NCBI GenBank assembly: GCA_036375215.1
Contig: DASUSH010000073.1
Coordinates: 1-8,834, forward strand
From: DASUSH01 sp036375215
Lineage (GTDB): Bacteria > Actinomycetota > Thermoleophilia > Solirubrobacterales > 70-9
Reading direction: 5' to 3'
DNA length: 8,834 nucleotides
This document shows positions 1 through 5,602 of the stretch, in pieces (position 1 is the stretch's first letter; every line of letters starts with the position of its first letter). Under the pieces are notes generated by a model that saw only the letters and a program-made list of their open reading frames with translations, did no database searches and was not told the DNA's origin. The position numbers and the translations under genes are program-made.

Positions 1-327
1 CTTCTGCTCGTCCGACCCGAAGCGCTGGACGGCGCCGGCGACGATCAGGGTCGTGCCGTACCCGCCGATCGGGCACATCCCGCGCGAGGTCTCCTCCATG
101 AAGAGGCAGGCGTCGACCATGCCCCCGCCGGAGCCGCCGACGTCCTCGTCGATGGTCAGCCCGAGCCAGCCGAGCTTGGCCATCTTCTTGTAGAGCTCGC
201 CGGAGTGGGCGTGCGTGTAGCCGTCGGTGAGGCGCTCGCGCTGCTCCGCGGTCCCGACCTCGCGCTTGCAGAAGTCGCGCAGGGAGGCGACGAAGTCCTG
301 TTGCTCGTCGGTGAGGCTGAAGTCCAC
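1..327 (-). CDS. Acyl-CoA dehydrogenase, N-terminal part (truncated by window edge)
   Basis: The visible 109 residues form the helical N-terminal domain of an FAD-dependent acyl-CoA dehydrogenase, the family that introduces the alpha,beta double bond into acyl-CoA thioesters in fatty or branched-chain acid breakdown. The start MDFSLTDEQQ is typical of the family. The segment KLGWLGLTIDEDVGGSGGG (about 51-69) is the usual 'GWLGl.ipEe.GG.G' motif, followed by MEETSRG (77-83) and a QRFGSDEQK stretch (101-109) that normally precedes the FAD-binding middle domain. The catalytic Glu lies beyond the edge, so substrate class cannot be judged. I chose the GTG at 327 over the in-frame GTG at 339 because the protein then begins in the family-typical way and a TAGTGT hexamer (336-341) sits 8 bases upstream; the 339 codon would lie inside that hexamer. 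The gene follows tRNA-Thr on the same strand but probably has its own promoter. Confidence 0.93.
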   Translation of the reverse strand, partial: MDFSLTDEQQDFVASLRDFCKREVGTAEQRERLTDGYTHAHSGELYKKMAKLGWLGLTIDEDVGGSGGGMVDACLFMEETSRGMCPIGGYGTTLIVAGAVQRFGSDEQK

Positions 328-335
328 GGCGCGGG

Positions 336-341
336 ACACTA
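336..341 (-). promoter_or_regulatory. Putative -10 box of a leaderless acyl-CoA dehydrogenase transcript
   Basis: On the minus strand TAGTGT fits the actinobacterial -10 pattern TANNNT and ends 8 bases before the GTG at 327, so transcription would begin at or near the start codon. I see no convincing -35 and no Shine-Dalgarno sequence. The support is the same spacing at other genes in the window. Confidence 0.4.
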
Positions 342-381
342 ATCGAAGGCCGAATCGTCCTGCGCCGCCCTGAATCAGTGA

Positions 382-418
382 AACTACGGAGCCCGCGCGA
401 GGGCCCCTCCCGATAGTT
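382..418 (-). terminator. Imperfect inverted repeat, possible terminator after tRNA-Thr
   Basis: AACTA (382-386) pairs with TAGTT (414-418), enclosing a second stem GGAGCCC (388-394) with GGGCCCC (401-407) and a six-base loop. The single A-C mismatch in the inner stem becomes a G-U pair in minus-strand RNA, which suggests the structure acts on that strand. Only a short UAGUUU follows, so it is a weak intrinsic terminator at best. It lies between the tRNA and the presumed acyl-CoA dehydrogenase promoter, where a terminator would make sense. The rest of 340-458 holds no gene I can recognise. Confidence 0.35.
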
Positions 419-458
419 AGACGATGGACGATACGGGGGCTCTAGCGGCGCGAAGAGG

Positions 459-531
459 AGCCCGGAGCCGGACTCGAACCGGCGACCCCATCCTTACCAT
501 GGATGTGCTCTACCAACTGAGCTATCCGGGC
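459..531 (-). tRNA. tRNA-Thr (anticodon GGU)
   Basis: A complete 73-nt cloverleaf folds on the minus strand. The acceptor stem is GCCCGGA/TCCGGGC (525-531 with 460-466), the D arm GCTC-AGTTGGTA-GAGC, and the anticodon arm CATCC-ATGGTAA-GGATG. The anticodon GGT at positions 34-36 of the tRNA reads ACC and ACU codons. A five-base variable region and a T arm GCCGG-TTCGAGT-CCGGC follow. The discriminator base is U at 459. The next bases are not CCA, so CCA must be added by the tRNA nucleotidyltransferase. It lies 47 bases downstream of the threonine aldolase gene on the same strand. Confidence 0.97.
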
Positions 532-542
532 GCGGGCCGGCA

Positions 543-548
543 ACGATA
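543..548 (-). promoter_or_regulatory. Putative -10 box for tRNA-Thr
   Basis: The minus-strand hexamer TATCGT fits TANNNT and ends 11 bases before the mature tRNA 5' end, giving a predicted leader of about five bases. No good -35 is visible at 16-18 bases. It is the only such hexamer in the 47-base gap between threonine aldolase and the tRNA. Read-through from the operon is an alternative source of the tRNA. Confidence 0.3.
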
Positions 549-578
549 GCGAGGGACCGCCGCGCCGATTCGGGGGCT

Positions 579-1616
579 TCAGCGGGAGGCGGTTTCGGCG
601 ACCGCGGCGGCGAAGCGGTCGACGTCCTCGGCCGTCGTGTCCCAGGCGCACATCCAGCGGTAGAGGCCGGGCTCCGACGGCCACGGGTAGAAGGGGAACT
701 CCTCGCCGTGGCGCTCGAGCAGGCGCTGGGCGTGCTCGGCACGCAGGCGCGGGAAGACCGTGTTGGCCTCGACCGGGTGGGCGATCTCGACCCCGTCGGC
801 CCCCTCGACCGCGGCGGCGAGGCGGCTCGCCATCGCGTTCGCGTGCTCGGCGTTCCGGCGCCAGAGGTCGCCCTCGAGGAGGGCCTCGAGCTGGACCGAG
901 ATGAAGCGCATCTTCGAGGCGAGCTGGCCGAGCTGCTTGCGCTTGAACTCGAAGCGGCCGGCGAGCCCGGGGTTCGTGAAGACGACCGCCTCGCCGAGGA
1001 GGAGGCCGTTCTTCGTGCCGCCGAACGAGACGACGTCGACGCCGGCCTCGGTCGTGAGCGCGCCGAGGCTGGTGCCGAGGCTCGCCGCCGCGTTGGCGAG
1101 GCGAGCGCCGTCGACGTGGAGCAGCAGGTCGCGCTCGTGGGCAGCCTCGGCGAGCGCCGCGACCTCCGCCGCCGTGTAGACGGTGCCGAGCTCGGTCGCC
1201 TGCGAGATCGTCACCACCCGCGGCTGTACTGCGTGCTCGTCGCCGACGCGCGCGACCCGGGCGGCGACCGAGCCGGGGTCGAGCTTGCCGTGCTCGGTTG
1301 CGACCGGGAACAGCTTCACGCCCGCGAGGCGCTCGGGCGCGCCGCACTCGTCGACGTGGAGGTGGGCGGTCTCCGTGCAGATCGCCCCCTGCCAGGTCTC
1401 GCAGGTGGCGACCAGGGAGAGGACGTTGGCGGCGGTGCCGTTGAAGACGGGGAACGCGCGGGCCTGGTCGCCGAAGTGGCGGCGGAAGGCCGCTTCGGCC
1501 CGGCCGGTCCACTCGTCGTAGCCGTAGGCGACGGCGTGGCCCTCGTTGGCGCGCGCGATCGCCTCCAGGACCTCGGGGTGGACGCCGGCGAAGTTGTCGG
1601 ACCCGAACCCGCTCAC
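579..1616 (-). CDS. Low-specificity L-threonine aldolase (PLP-dependent)
   Basis: A 345-residue fold-type I PLP enzyme that cleaves L-threonine, L-allo-threonine and related beta-hydroxy-alpha-amino acids to glycine plus an aldehyde. It resembles the Pseudomonas-type enzyme of about 346 residues more than the E. coli LtaE type. Visible motifs are SDNFAGVHPEV at the N terminus, FNGTAAN (58-64), TAHLHVDECGAPE (83-95) with H85 as the likely PLP-stacking residue, HVDGARLANA (167-176) with D169 for the pyridine nitrogen, FGGTKNG (198-204) with K202 as the Schiff-base lysine, and QLASKMRFIS (231-240). The GTG start is fixed by SDNF-type homology and overlaps the TGA of the upstream SDR gene as GTGA (1613-1616), so translation is probably coupled. 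No Shine-Dalgarno sequence is visible. It is the last gene of the four-gene operon. Stereospecificity (L versus D) follows from family resemblance only. Confidence 0.94.
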   Translation of the reverse strand: MSGFGSDNFAGVHPEVLEAIARANEGHAVAYGYDEWTGRAEAAFRRHFGDQARAFPVFNGTAANVLSLVATCETWQGAICTETAHLHVDECGAPERLAGVKLFPVATEHGKLDPGSVAARVARVGDEHAVQPRVVTISQATELGTVYTAAEVAALAEAAHERDLLLHVDGARLANAAASLGTSLGALTTEAGVDVVSFGGTKNGLLLGEAVVFTNPGLAGRFEFKRKQLGQLASKMRFISVQLEALLEGDLWRRNAEHANAMASRLAAAVEGADGVEIAHPVEANTVFPRLRAEHAQRLLERHGEEFPFYPWPSEPGLYRWMCAWDTTAEDVDRFAAAVAETASR

Positions 1617-2329
1617 GAATGGAGCGAGAGGCGCTGCCCGTTCATGTGCTCGGCGCCGTCCGAGAGCAGGAACGAGATCGCGTCCGCGATCTGCTCGGCG
1701 GGCGTGAAGCTCGGGTACTCCTTGCCGGGGTTCTCGAGCCGCATCCGGGGGGTCAGGATCGCCTCGACGACGATGATGTTCGAGGTCGCCCCGGTGTGGG
1801 CGAGGTCGTCGGCGAGGGCCAGCGTCCACGACTCGGCCGCCGCCTTCGCCGCGCCGTAGGCCGCGTTCTTCCCGCCCGGTCGCTGGGCCTGGGAGCTCGA
1901 GATCAAGACGAAGCGCCCGCGGCCGCTGTCGGCGAGCTGGTCGCGGAAGGCGCGGGTGGTGTGCTGGAGGGTGCGGACGAGGAGGTCGTGGAGGAACTCG
2001 TAGTCGTCGAGCGCGGCGGTCGCGAGGGGCTCGCCGCCGCGCCAGCCGCCGACGAGGTGGAGGAGCGCGTCGACGCCGCCGAAGCGCTCGCCGAGCGCGC
2101 GCGCCCAACCGGCCGCCGCCTCGGGGTCGAGCAGGTCGACGACCTGGGTGTCGACCCGCTCGGCGGGCAGGTCGAGGTCCCGGGCGACCTCGGCGAGGCG
2201 CTCGTCGGAGCGGTCGGTGAGCGCGAGGTTGGCGCCGGCGCCCGCGAGCCGCTCGCAGACGACGGGGCCGAGCCCGCCGGCGGCGCCGGCGATCGCGACC
2301 GTGACGCCGTCGAGGCCCTCGGAGCTCAT
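1613..2329 (-). CDS. SDR-family NAD(P)-dependent oxidoreductase, dihydropteridine-reductase-like signature
   Basis: A 238-residue classical-length short-chain dehydrogenase/reductase with a single Rossmann fold. The nucleotide-binding glycines are G15-x3-G19-x-G21 in AGAAGGLG. D39 at the end of the second strand favours NAD(H), though the following R40 leaves this open. The catalytic set is S144-S146 (ISSS), Y158 and K162 (YGAAK). The usual NNAG motif is replaced by LVGGWRGG (92-99), and AILTPRMRLENP lies near 190-201. This combination recalls the VAGGW...TPMNR pattern of quinonoid dihydropteridine reductase, but the substrate is unknown. An alternative in this context is oxidation or reduction of a beta-hydroxy amino acid, as in YdfG-type enzymes. 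ATG at 2329 has no Shine-Dalgarno sequence but a TANNNT box 6 bases upstream. It overlaps threonine aldolase by 4 bases and lies 31 bases after the esterase. Confidence 0.92.
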   Translation of the reverse strand: MSSEGLDGVTVAIAGAAGGLGPVVCERLAGAGANLALTDRSDERLAEVARDLDLPAERVDTQVVDLLDPEAAAGWARALGERFGGVDALLHLVGGWRGGEPLATAALDDYEFLHDLLVRTLQHTTRAFRDQLADSGRGRFVLISSSQAQRPGGKNAAYGAAKAAAESWTLALADDLAHTGATSNIIVVEAILTPRMRLENPGKEYPSFTPAEQIADAISFLLSDGAEHMNGQRLSLHS

Positions 2330-2335
2330 CGCCCG

Positions 2336-2364
2336 AGGGTATGCGATCGGGGACCGCGCGTCAT
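2336..2364 (-). promoter_or_regulatory. Putative internal promoter ahead of SDR-threonine aldolase
   Basis: On the minus strand ATGACG (2359-2364, four of six with TTGACA) and TACCCT (2336-2341, TANNNT) are separated by exactly 17 bases. The -10 ends 6 bases before the SDR ATG, giving a leaderless transcript. The -35 overlaps the esterase stop codon. If real, the last two genes can be expressed apart from the first two. Confidence 0.4.
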
Positions 2365-3419
2365 TCGCCGAGCGCGAGCACGAGCTCGCGGATCGCGCCG
2401 GGGTAGCGGTACGTCATGCCGCCGTGCTTCCCGTCGAAGAGCTCGAGGGTGTGCTCGGCGCCGATCTTGTCGAGCTCGCGTGAGAAGGCGGCGGCGCCGA
2501 GGTCGAGGTAGTACTCGTCGGCGCGGCCCGCGTCCAGGTAGATCCTGCGCATCGAGGCGAGCGCGTCGGCGTGGGCGGGCGCCATCCGCACCGGGTCGAG
2601 CGCGAGCCAGCGCGCCCAGACGTCCTCGATCGGAGCGCCAGTCTCGAGGTCGAACGGCAAGAGCGGCGTGCCCGTGCGGTCGGGGTCGGGCGAGTAGGCG
2701 AGCGCGCAGCCGTAGAGCATGACCAGGTTGCCCTGCTTGTCGTAGTCGAAGCGGTCGGCCTCCTCGAAGCGCTCGAGGACGACGTCGTAGGAGCCCTCGT
2801 ATTCGTCGCGCAGCGAGCGGGCGGCGGCCCGGAAGTCGGGCAGGTAGCAGCACTCGAAGAGGGCGTCGCCGGCGTGCGAGGCGAGCGCGCCGAAGACGTC
2901 GGGCCGCAGCATCGGCCCGACCATCGCGCCGTAGCCGCCCGAGGACTTGCCGGCGATCCCGCGGTAGTCGCGGTCCGGGGTGGTCGGGTAGCGGGCGTCG
3001 ACGAACCCGACGACCTCGTCGCAGAGGTAGTCCATGTAGCGGCCGGTCCCGGCGGAGTTCAGGAACTGCGAGCCGCCGTACCGGGTCCAGGCGTCGGCGA
3101 AGACGACGATCGCGTCCGGGCACTCGCCGGCGGCGAACATCGCGTCGAGGCGCTCGACCATGGTGGGCTCGTAAGCGGAGCGGCCGAGCCACATGTCGAG
3201 CTGGCCCGTGTAGCCCTGGATCACGTACACGGCGGGCAGGCCCTCCCCCGCCCCGGCCTCGACGCCGGGCGGGCGGTAGACGTAGAGCGGCCGGCGCTCG
3301 GGGTCGCCGAGCGGGTTGCCCGTGAGCAGCTCGGAGCGGACCACGTAGCGGTCGAGCGCGCCTGCGAGCGGGCGCTCCCAGGGCGGACCGGCGGGGCCGG
3401 CGGCCTCGGTCAGTGCCAT
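2361..3419 (-). CDS. Putative esterase, alpha/beta-hydrolase of the esterase D/enterochelin-esterase type
   Basis: A 352-residue alpha/beta-hydrolase with no signal peptide or membrane segment, so probably cytoplasmic. The nucleophile elbow is GKSSGG (157-162) with S159 as nucleophile. H332 in DGKHGGMTYRYP is the likely catalytic histidine, and D301 (or D296) in YLDAGRADEYYLD the acid. AVYVIQGYTG (63-72) supplies the oxyanion-hole strand. The pattern matches the 'putative esterase' superfamily (esterase D, enterochelin esterase, mycolyltransferase-like). Residues about 185-285 are longer than in minimal members and rich in Asp, Tyr and Pro, probably a lid or substrate-specific insertion. It starts 10 bases after the DUF6421-fusion stop. 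ATG at 3419 has no Shine-Dalgarno sequence but a TAGCTT box 7 bases upstream. The natural ester or acyl substrate is unknown; a thioester or amide hydrolase cannot be excluded. Confidence 0.88.
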   Translation of the reverse strand: MALTEAAGPAGPPWERPLAGALDRYVVRSELLTGNPLGDPERRPLYVYRPPGVEAGAGEGLPAVYVIQGYTGQLDMWLGRSAYEPTMVERLDAMFAAGECPDAIVVFADAWTRYGGSQFLNSAGTGRYMDYLCDEVVGFVDARYPTTPDRDYRGIAGKSSGGYGAMVGPMLRPDVFGALASHAGDALFECCYLPDFRAAARSLRDEYEGSYDVVLERFEEADRFDYDKQGNLVMLYGCALAYSPDPDRTGTPLLPFDLETGAPIEDVWARWLALDPVRMAPAHADALASMRRIYLDAGRADEYYLDLGAAAFSRELDKIGAEHTLELFDGKHGGMTYRYPGAIRELVLALGE

Positions 3420-3426
3420 GCCGGGG

Positions 3427-3432
3427 AAGCTA
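3427..3432 (-). promoter_or_regulatory. Putative -10 box of a leaderless esterase transcript
   Basis: The minus-strand TAGCTT ends 7 bases before the esterase ATG and its first three bases form the upstream gene's TAG stop. No convincing -35 is present, so read-through from the operon promoter may dominate. The same hexamer precedes two other genes in the window at similar distance. Confidence 0.3.
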
Positions 3433-5529
3433 TCGGCGCGGGCGCGCCAGGACCGGCTCGAGCTTCTGCTGGAGCTGGAGGTAGAAGACGCTCAGCGGGA
3501 ACTCGTCGTCGCGGACGAGGTCGACGAGCTGCTTGGGCTCGTCGACTTCGGGGAGGTCGCGGCGGTCGGCGCGCCAGACCGAGCCCTCGGCCGGGCTCAC
3601 GTAGGCCGCGACGAGGTCGTGCGCGGCGATCCACTGGGCGAGCTTGGAGCGGTCGATGCCGGCGTGGTAGAGGTCCTGGACGCGCTCGCGCAGGGCGGCG
3701 ACGCCGTCGGCGACGCGGCTCCAGTCGACCCTGAGGCGGTTGTCGGTCCAGTGCAGGTAGCCCTCGCGGTGCAGGAAGGCGAAGAGGACCTGGCCGCCGA
3801 GGCCGTCGTAGTTGCGGACGCGCGAGCCGGTCACCGGGAAGCGGAAGAGGCGGTCGAAGAGGATCGCGTACTGGACGTGGCGGGCGAAGGCGAAGCCGTC
3901 GTCGCGCTCGAGCCGGACGGCCTCGCCGAACGCGGTCAGGTCGCAGCGGAGCTCCTCCAGCGAGTACATCCAGTACGGGCTGCGCTGGCGGATCATGAAG
4001 GGGTCGAACGGGAGGTCGCCGTGCGAGTGGGTCCGGTCGTGGACCAGGTCCCAGAGCACGTAGGCGTCGCGCGAGAGCTCCGGCGAGCTGAGGAGGGCCG
4101 CGGCGTCGGGCGGCAGGTTCAGCTCGACGATCTCGGCGGCGCGGCCGCAGACGCGGCGGAAGCGCTCGGCCTCGCGGTCGCAGAAGATGCCGCCGAAGTT
4201 GTTCGGCGGGCGCTCGGCGGTGGCGACGGTCTCGGGGAAGAGGACCGCGCACTCGGAGTCGTAGCCCGAGGTGTAGTCGACGAGGGTGACCGGGACGAAC
4301 TTCTCGTTGTCGTAGCGCTCGCGCTCGAGCTCGGCGACCCAGCCCGGCCACGGGGTGCGGACGATGAGCGCCTCGAAGCAGGTGTCGCGCGAGGCGTTCT
4401 GCTTGTACATCGGGAAGACGACGAGGTGCTCGATCCCGTCCTCGCGGTGGCGCTCGGGGCGAAACGCCTCGAGCGAGGCGGTGAAGTCGGGCTTCGCGAA
4501 GCCGGACGCGGTCCAGGCGGCGAGGTCGGCCCCGAGCGCGTCGACGTAGGCCGCCTGGTGGGGGAAGTGGGCGGCGAGGCCACCGAGCGCGGCGCCGATC
4601 CGCTCGACCCGGCGGGTGGCCTGCGCCCGGTCGTGGACGTCCAGGTCGATCGAGCCGTCGGCCTCCTGGGTCGCGCGGAGCTCTTCGACGGCCTCTTTGA
4701 GGTCGGCCCACTCGGCCGAGGCGGCGGCCGCGGAGGGGGCTCGCTCGTCGGCCGCGCGGAAGGCGCGGCCGGCGACCCAGTAGGCGAGGTTCAGCCAGAG
4801 CGGGCGGTGGTCGAACTCCGCGATGCAGTCGTCGCCGAACAGGTCCGAGTCGGCGAGCACCGCGACGCGACCCTCGCCGTGCGTGGTGGTCATCGCGAGC
4901 GCGGCGCCCGGGACGCTGGCGCTCGAGTGGGTGCGGGCGAGGACGCGCGCGCCGTTGCTGGAGGCGAGGGCGCCGGCGCGGTAGAAGGTCGCCGCGGAGA
5001 CTCCGGCGAGGACGTCGGGCATGCCGTGGGGGTCGGGGACGAGCTCGGCGCTCACCCAGCTCGGGGCGCCGACGTGGTGCTCGTAGTCCTGGACCGTCGT
5101 GCTCTCGACCGCGATGCCGAAGCGGGCGAGCAGGTCGCCGATGTTTGTCCCGTACTTGTCCTCCTCGGTCTCGACGAGGACGACCAGTCCGCCGCCGGCG
5201 GCGACGAACGACTGGATCGCGTCGAGCTCCTCGCCGGCGAAGCGGGGCGAGCCGCCGACCGTCGCCTCCCACTCGGGCTCGGAGGGGTGCGCGATCACCA
5301 GGGCGTCGACGCCCGCGAGGACGTCCGGGGTGAGGGGTCCGTCGGTGTGGGCGGCGACGGCGAAGTCGCGGTCCGCGAGCGCCTCCGCGGCGAGCGCCAG
5401 CGAGGAGTCCGCCGGGTGCGCGGGCTGCATCGCCGCGGCGCGCTCGCGCCGGATCGTCCAGGCCTCGCCGTGGGCCTCGTCGAAGAGGACGCGGGCGCTC
5501 TTGGGAAGCGTGCTCGCCATCACGTTCAT
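3430..5529 (-). CDS. GIFT/DUF4350-like domain fused to DUF6421 protein of unknown function
   Basis: The 699-residue product has two parts. Residues 10-255 look like a GIFT/DUF4350 or ThuA-like Rossmannoid domain: RVLFDEAHGEAW (13-24), DALVIAHPSE (75-84), a run ending GGGLVVLVE (112-120), and RVAVLADSDLFGDD (221-234) followed by LWLNLAYWVAG. After an Ala-rich linker (about 258-272), residues 273-699 match my recollection of the actinobacterial DUF6421 family, which I know as a stand-alone protein of about 450 residues; landmarks are VFPMYKQN (371-378), NFGGIFCDRE (444-453), HDRTHSHGDLPFDPFM (497-512), EELRCDLTAF (525-534) and FRFPVTGSRVRNYDGLGGQ (562-580). H497, H501 and E526/D530 suggest a metal site, an inference. 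There is no signal peptide, so it is probably cytoplasmic. I chose ATG 5529 (alternative ATG 5520) because a promoter places the transcript start there; an upstream TTG at 5565 lies in the -35. It heads the operon and diverges from the Lrp/AsnC regulator. Confidence 0.86.
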   Translation of the reverse strand: MNVMASTLPKSARVLFDEAHGEAWTIRRERAAAMQPAHPADSSLALAAEALADRDFAVAAHTDGPLTPDVLAGVDALVIAHPSEPEWEATVGGSPRFAGEELDAIQSFVAAGGGLVVLVETEEDKYGTNIGDLLARFGIAVESTTVQDYEHHVGAPSWVSAELVPDPHGMPDVLAGVSAATFYRAGALASSNGARVLARTHSSASVPGAALAMTTTHGEGRVAVLADSDLFGDDCIAEFDHRPLWLNLAYWVAGRAFRAADERAPSAAAASAEWADLKEAVEELRATQEADGSIDLDVHDRAQATRRVERIGAALGGLAAHFPHQAAYVDALGADLAAWTASGFAKPDFTASLEAFRPERHREDGIEHLVVFPMYKQNASRDTCFEALIVRTPWPGWVAELERERYDNEKFVPVTLVDYTSGYDSECAVLFPETVATAERPPNNFGGIFCDREAERFRRVCGRAAEIVELNLPPDAAALLSSPELSRDAYVLWDLVHDRTHSHGDLPFDPFMIRQRSPYWMYSLEELRCDLTAFGEAVRLERDDGFAFARHVQYAILFDRLFRFPVTGSRVRNYDGLGGQVLFAFLHREGYLHWTDNRLRVDWSRVADGVAALRERVQDLYHAGIDRSKLAQWIAAHDLVAAYVSPAEGSVWRADRRDLPEVDEPKQLVDLVRDDEFPLSVFYLQLQQKLEPVLARPRR

Positions 5530-5536
5530 GATGATG

Positions 5537-5565
5537 AAGGTAGCGGCTGCCTGATGCCGGATCAA
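5537..5565 (-). promoter_or_regulatory. Predicted promoter of the DUF6421-fusion operon
   Basis: On the minus strand TTGATC (5560-5565, four of six with TTGACA) and TACCTT (5537-5542, TANNNT) are separated by exactly 17 bases. The -10 ends 7 bases before ATG 5529, so the mRNA is predicted to be leaderless. No Shine-Dalgarno sequence lies before the ATG, in agreement. This is the best-formed promoter in the window. Confidence 0.55.
5552..5564. promoter_or_regulatory. Candidate Lrp/AsnC operator, TGAT-N5-ATCA
   Basis: TGATGCCGGATCA is a perfect 4-bp inverted repeat with a five-base centre. It overlaps the -35 and spacer of the operon promoter in the region divergent from the Lrp/AsnC gene. Its core GCCGGAT (5556-5562) recurs inverted as ATCCGGC at 5594-5600, between the regulator's -10 and its start codon. 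Spaced paired sites of this sort are usual for Lrp-family octamers that wrap DNA. No binding data are implied. Confidence 0.45.
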
Positions 5566-5595
5566 TGGTCGTTTCGATGGCCGATGCGCAATAAT
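5566..5595 (+). promoter_or_regulatory. Predicted promoter of the Lrp/AsnC regulator gene
   Basis: AATAAT (5590-5595) matches TATAAT in five of six positions and ends 7 bases before ATG 5603, so the transcript would be leaderless. TGGTCG (5566-5571) is a weak -35 with an 18-base spacer. It directly abuts the -35 of the opposite promoter at 5560-5565, so the two polymerases would compete for the same space. Confidence 0.45.
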
Positions 5596-5602
5596 CCGGC
5601 GA

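Noticed and set aside
328..339. GTG at 339 as start of the acyl-CoA dehydrogenase
   Set aside because: It would add only VSRA before the family-typical MDFSLTDEQ start and lies inside the TAGTGT box that fits a leaderless start at 327.
459..531. tRNA-Thr as an integration (attachment) site of a mobile element
   Set aside because: No integrase, transposase, direct repeat of the tRNA 3' end or phage gene is visible; flanking genes are ordinary metabolic genes.
442..1512. Minus-strand open frame spanning the tRNA and threonine aldolase
   Set aside because: It reads through the tRNA gene and produces an Arg/Pro-rich sequence; it is out of frame with the aldolase.
708..1859. Plus-strand open frame opposite threonine aldolase and SDR; similar ones at 1619-2722, 2571-3734 and 6694-7641
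   Set aside because: All are shadows of convincing minus-strand enzymes, with repetitive Arg/Val/Glu/Ala composition and no recognisable motif.
579..2108. Threonine aldolase extended upstream to a 509-residue protein
   Set aside because: The extra N-terminal 164 residues are the SDR gene read out of frame. Homology begins at the GTG at 1616, which overlaps the SDR stop as GTGA.
5530..5565. TTG at 5565 as start of the DUF6421-fusion protein
   Set aside because: It falls inside the predicted -35 box TTGATC and adds 12 residues before the natural ATG; no ribosome binding site supports it.
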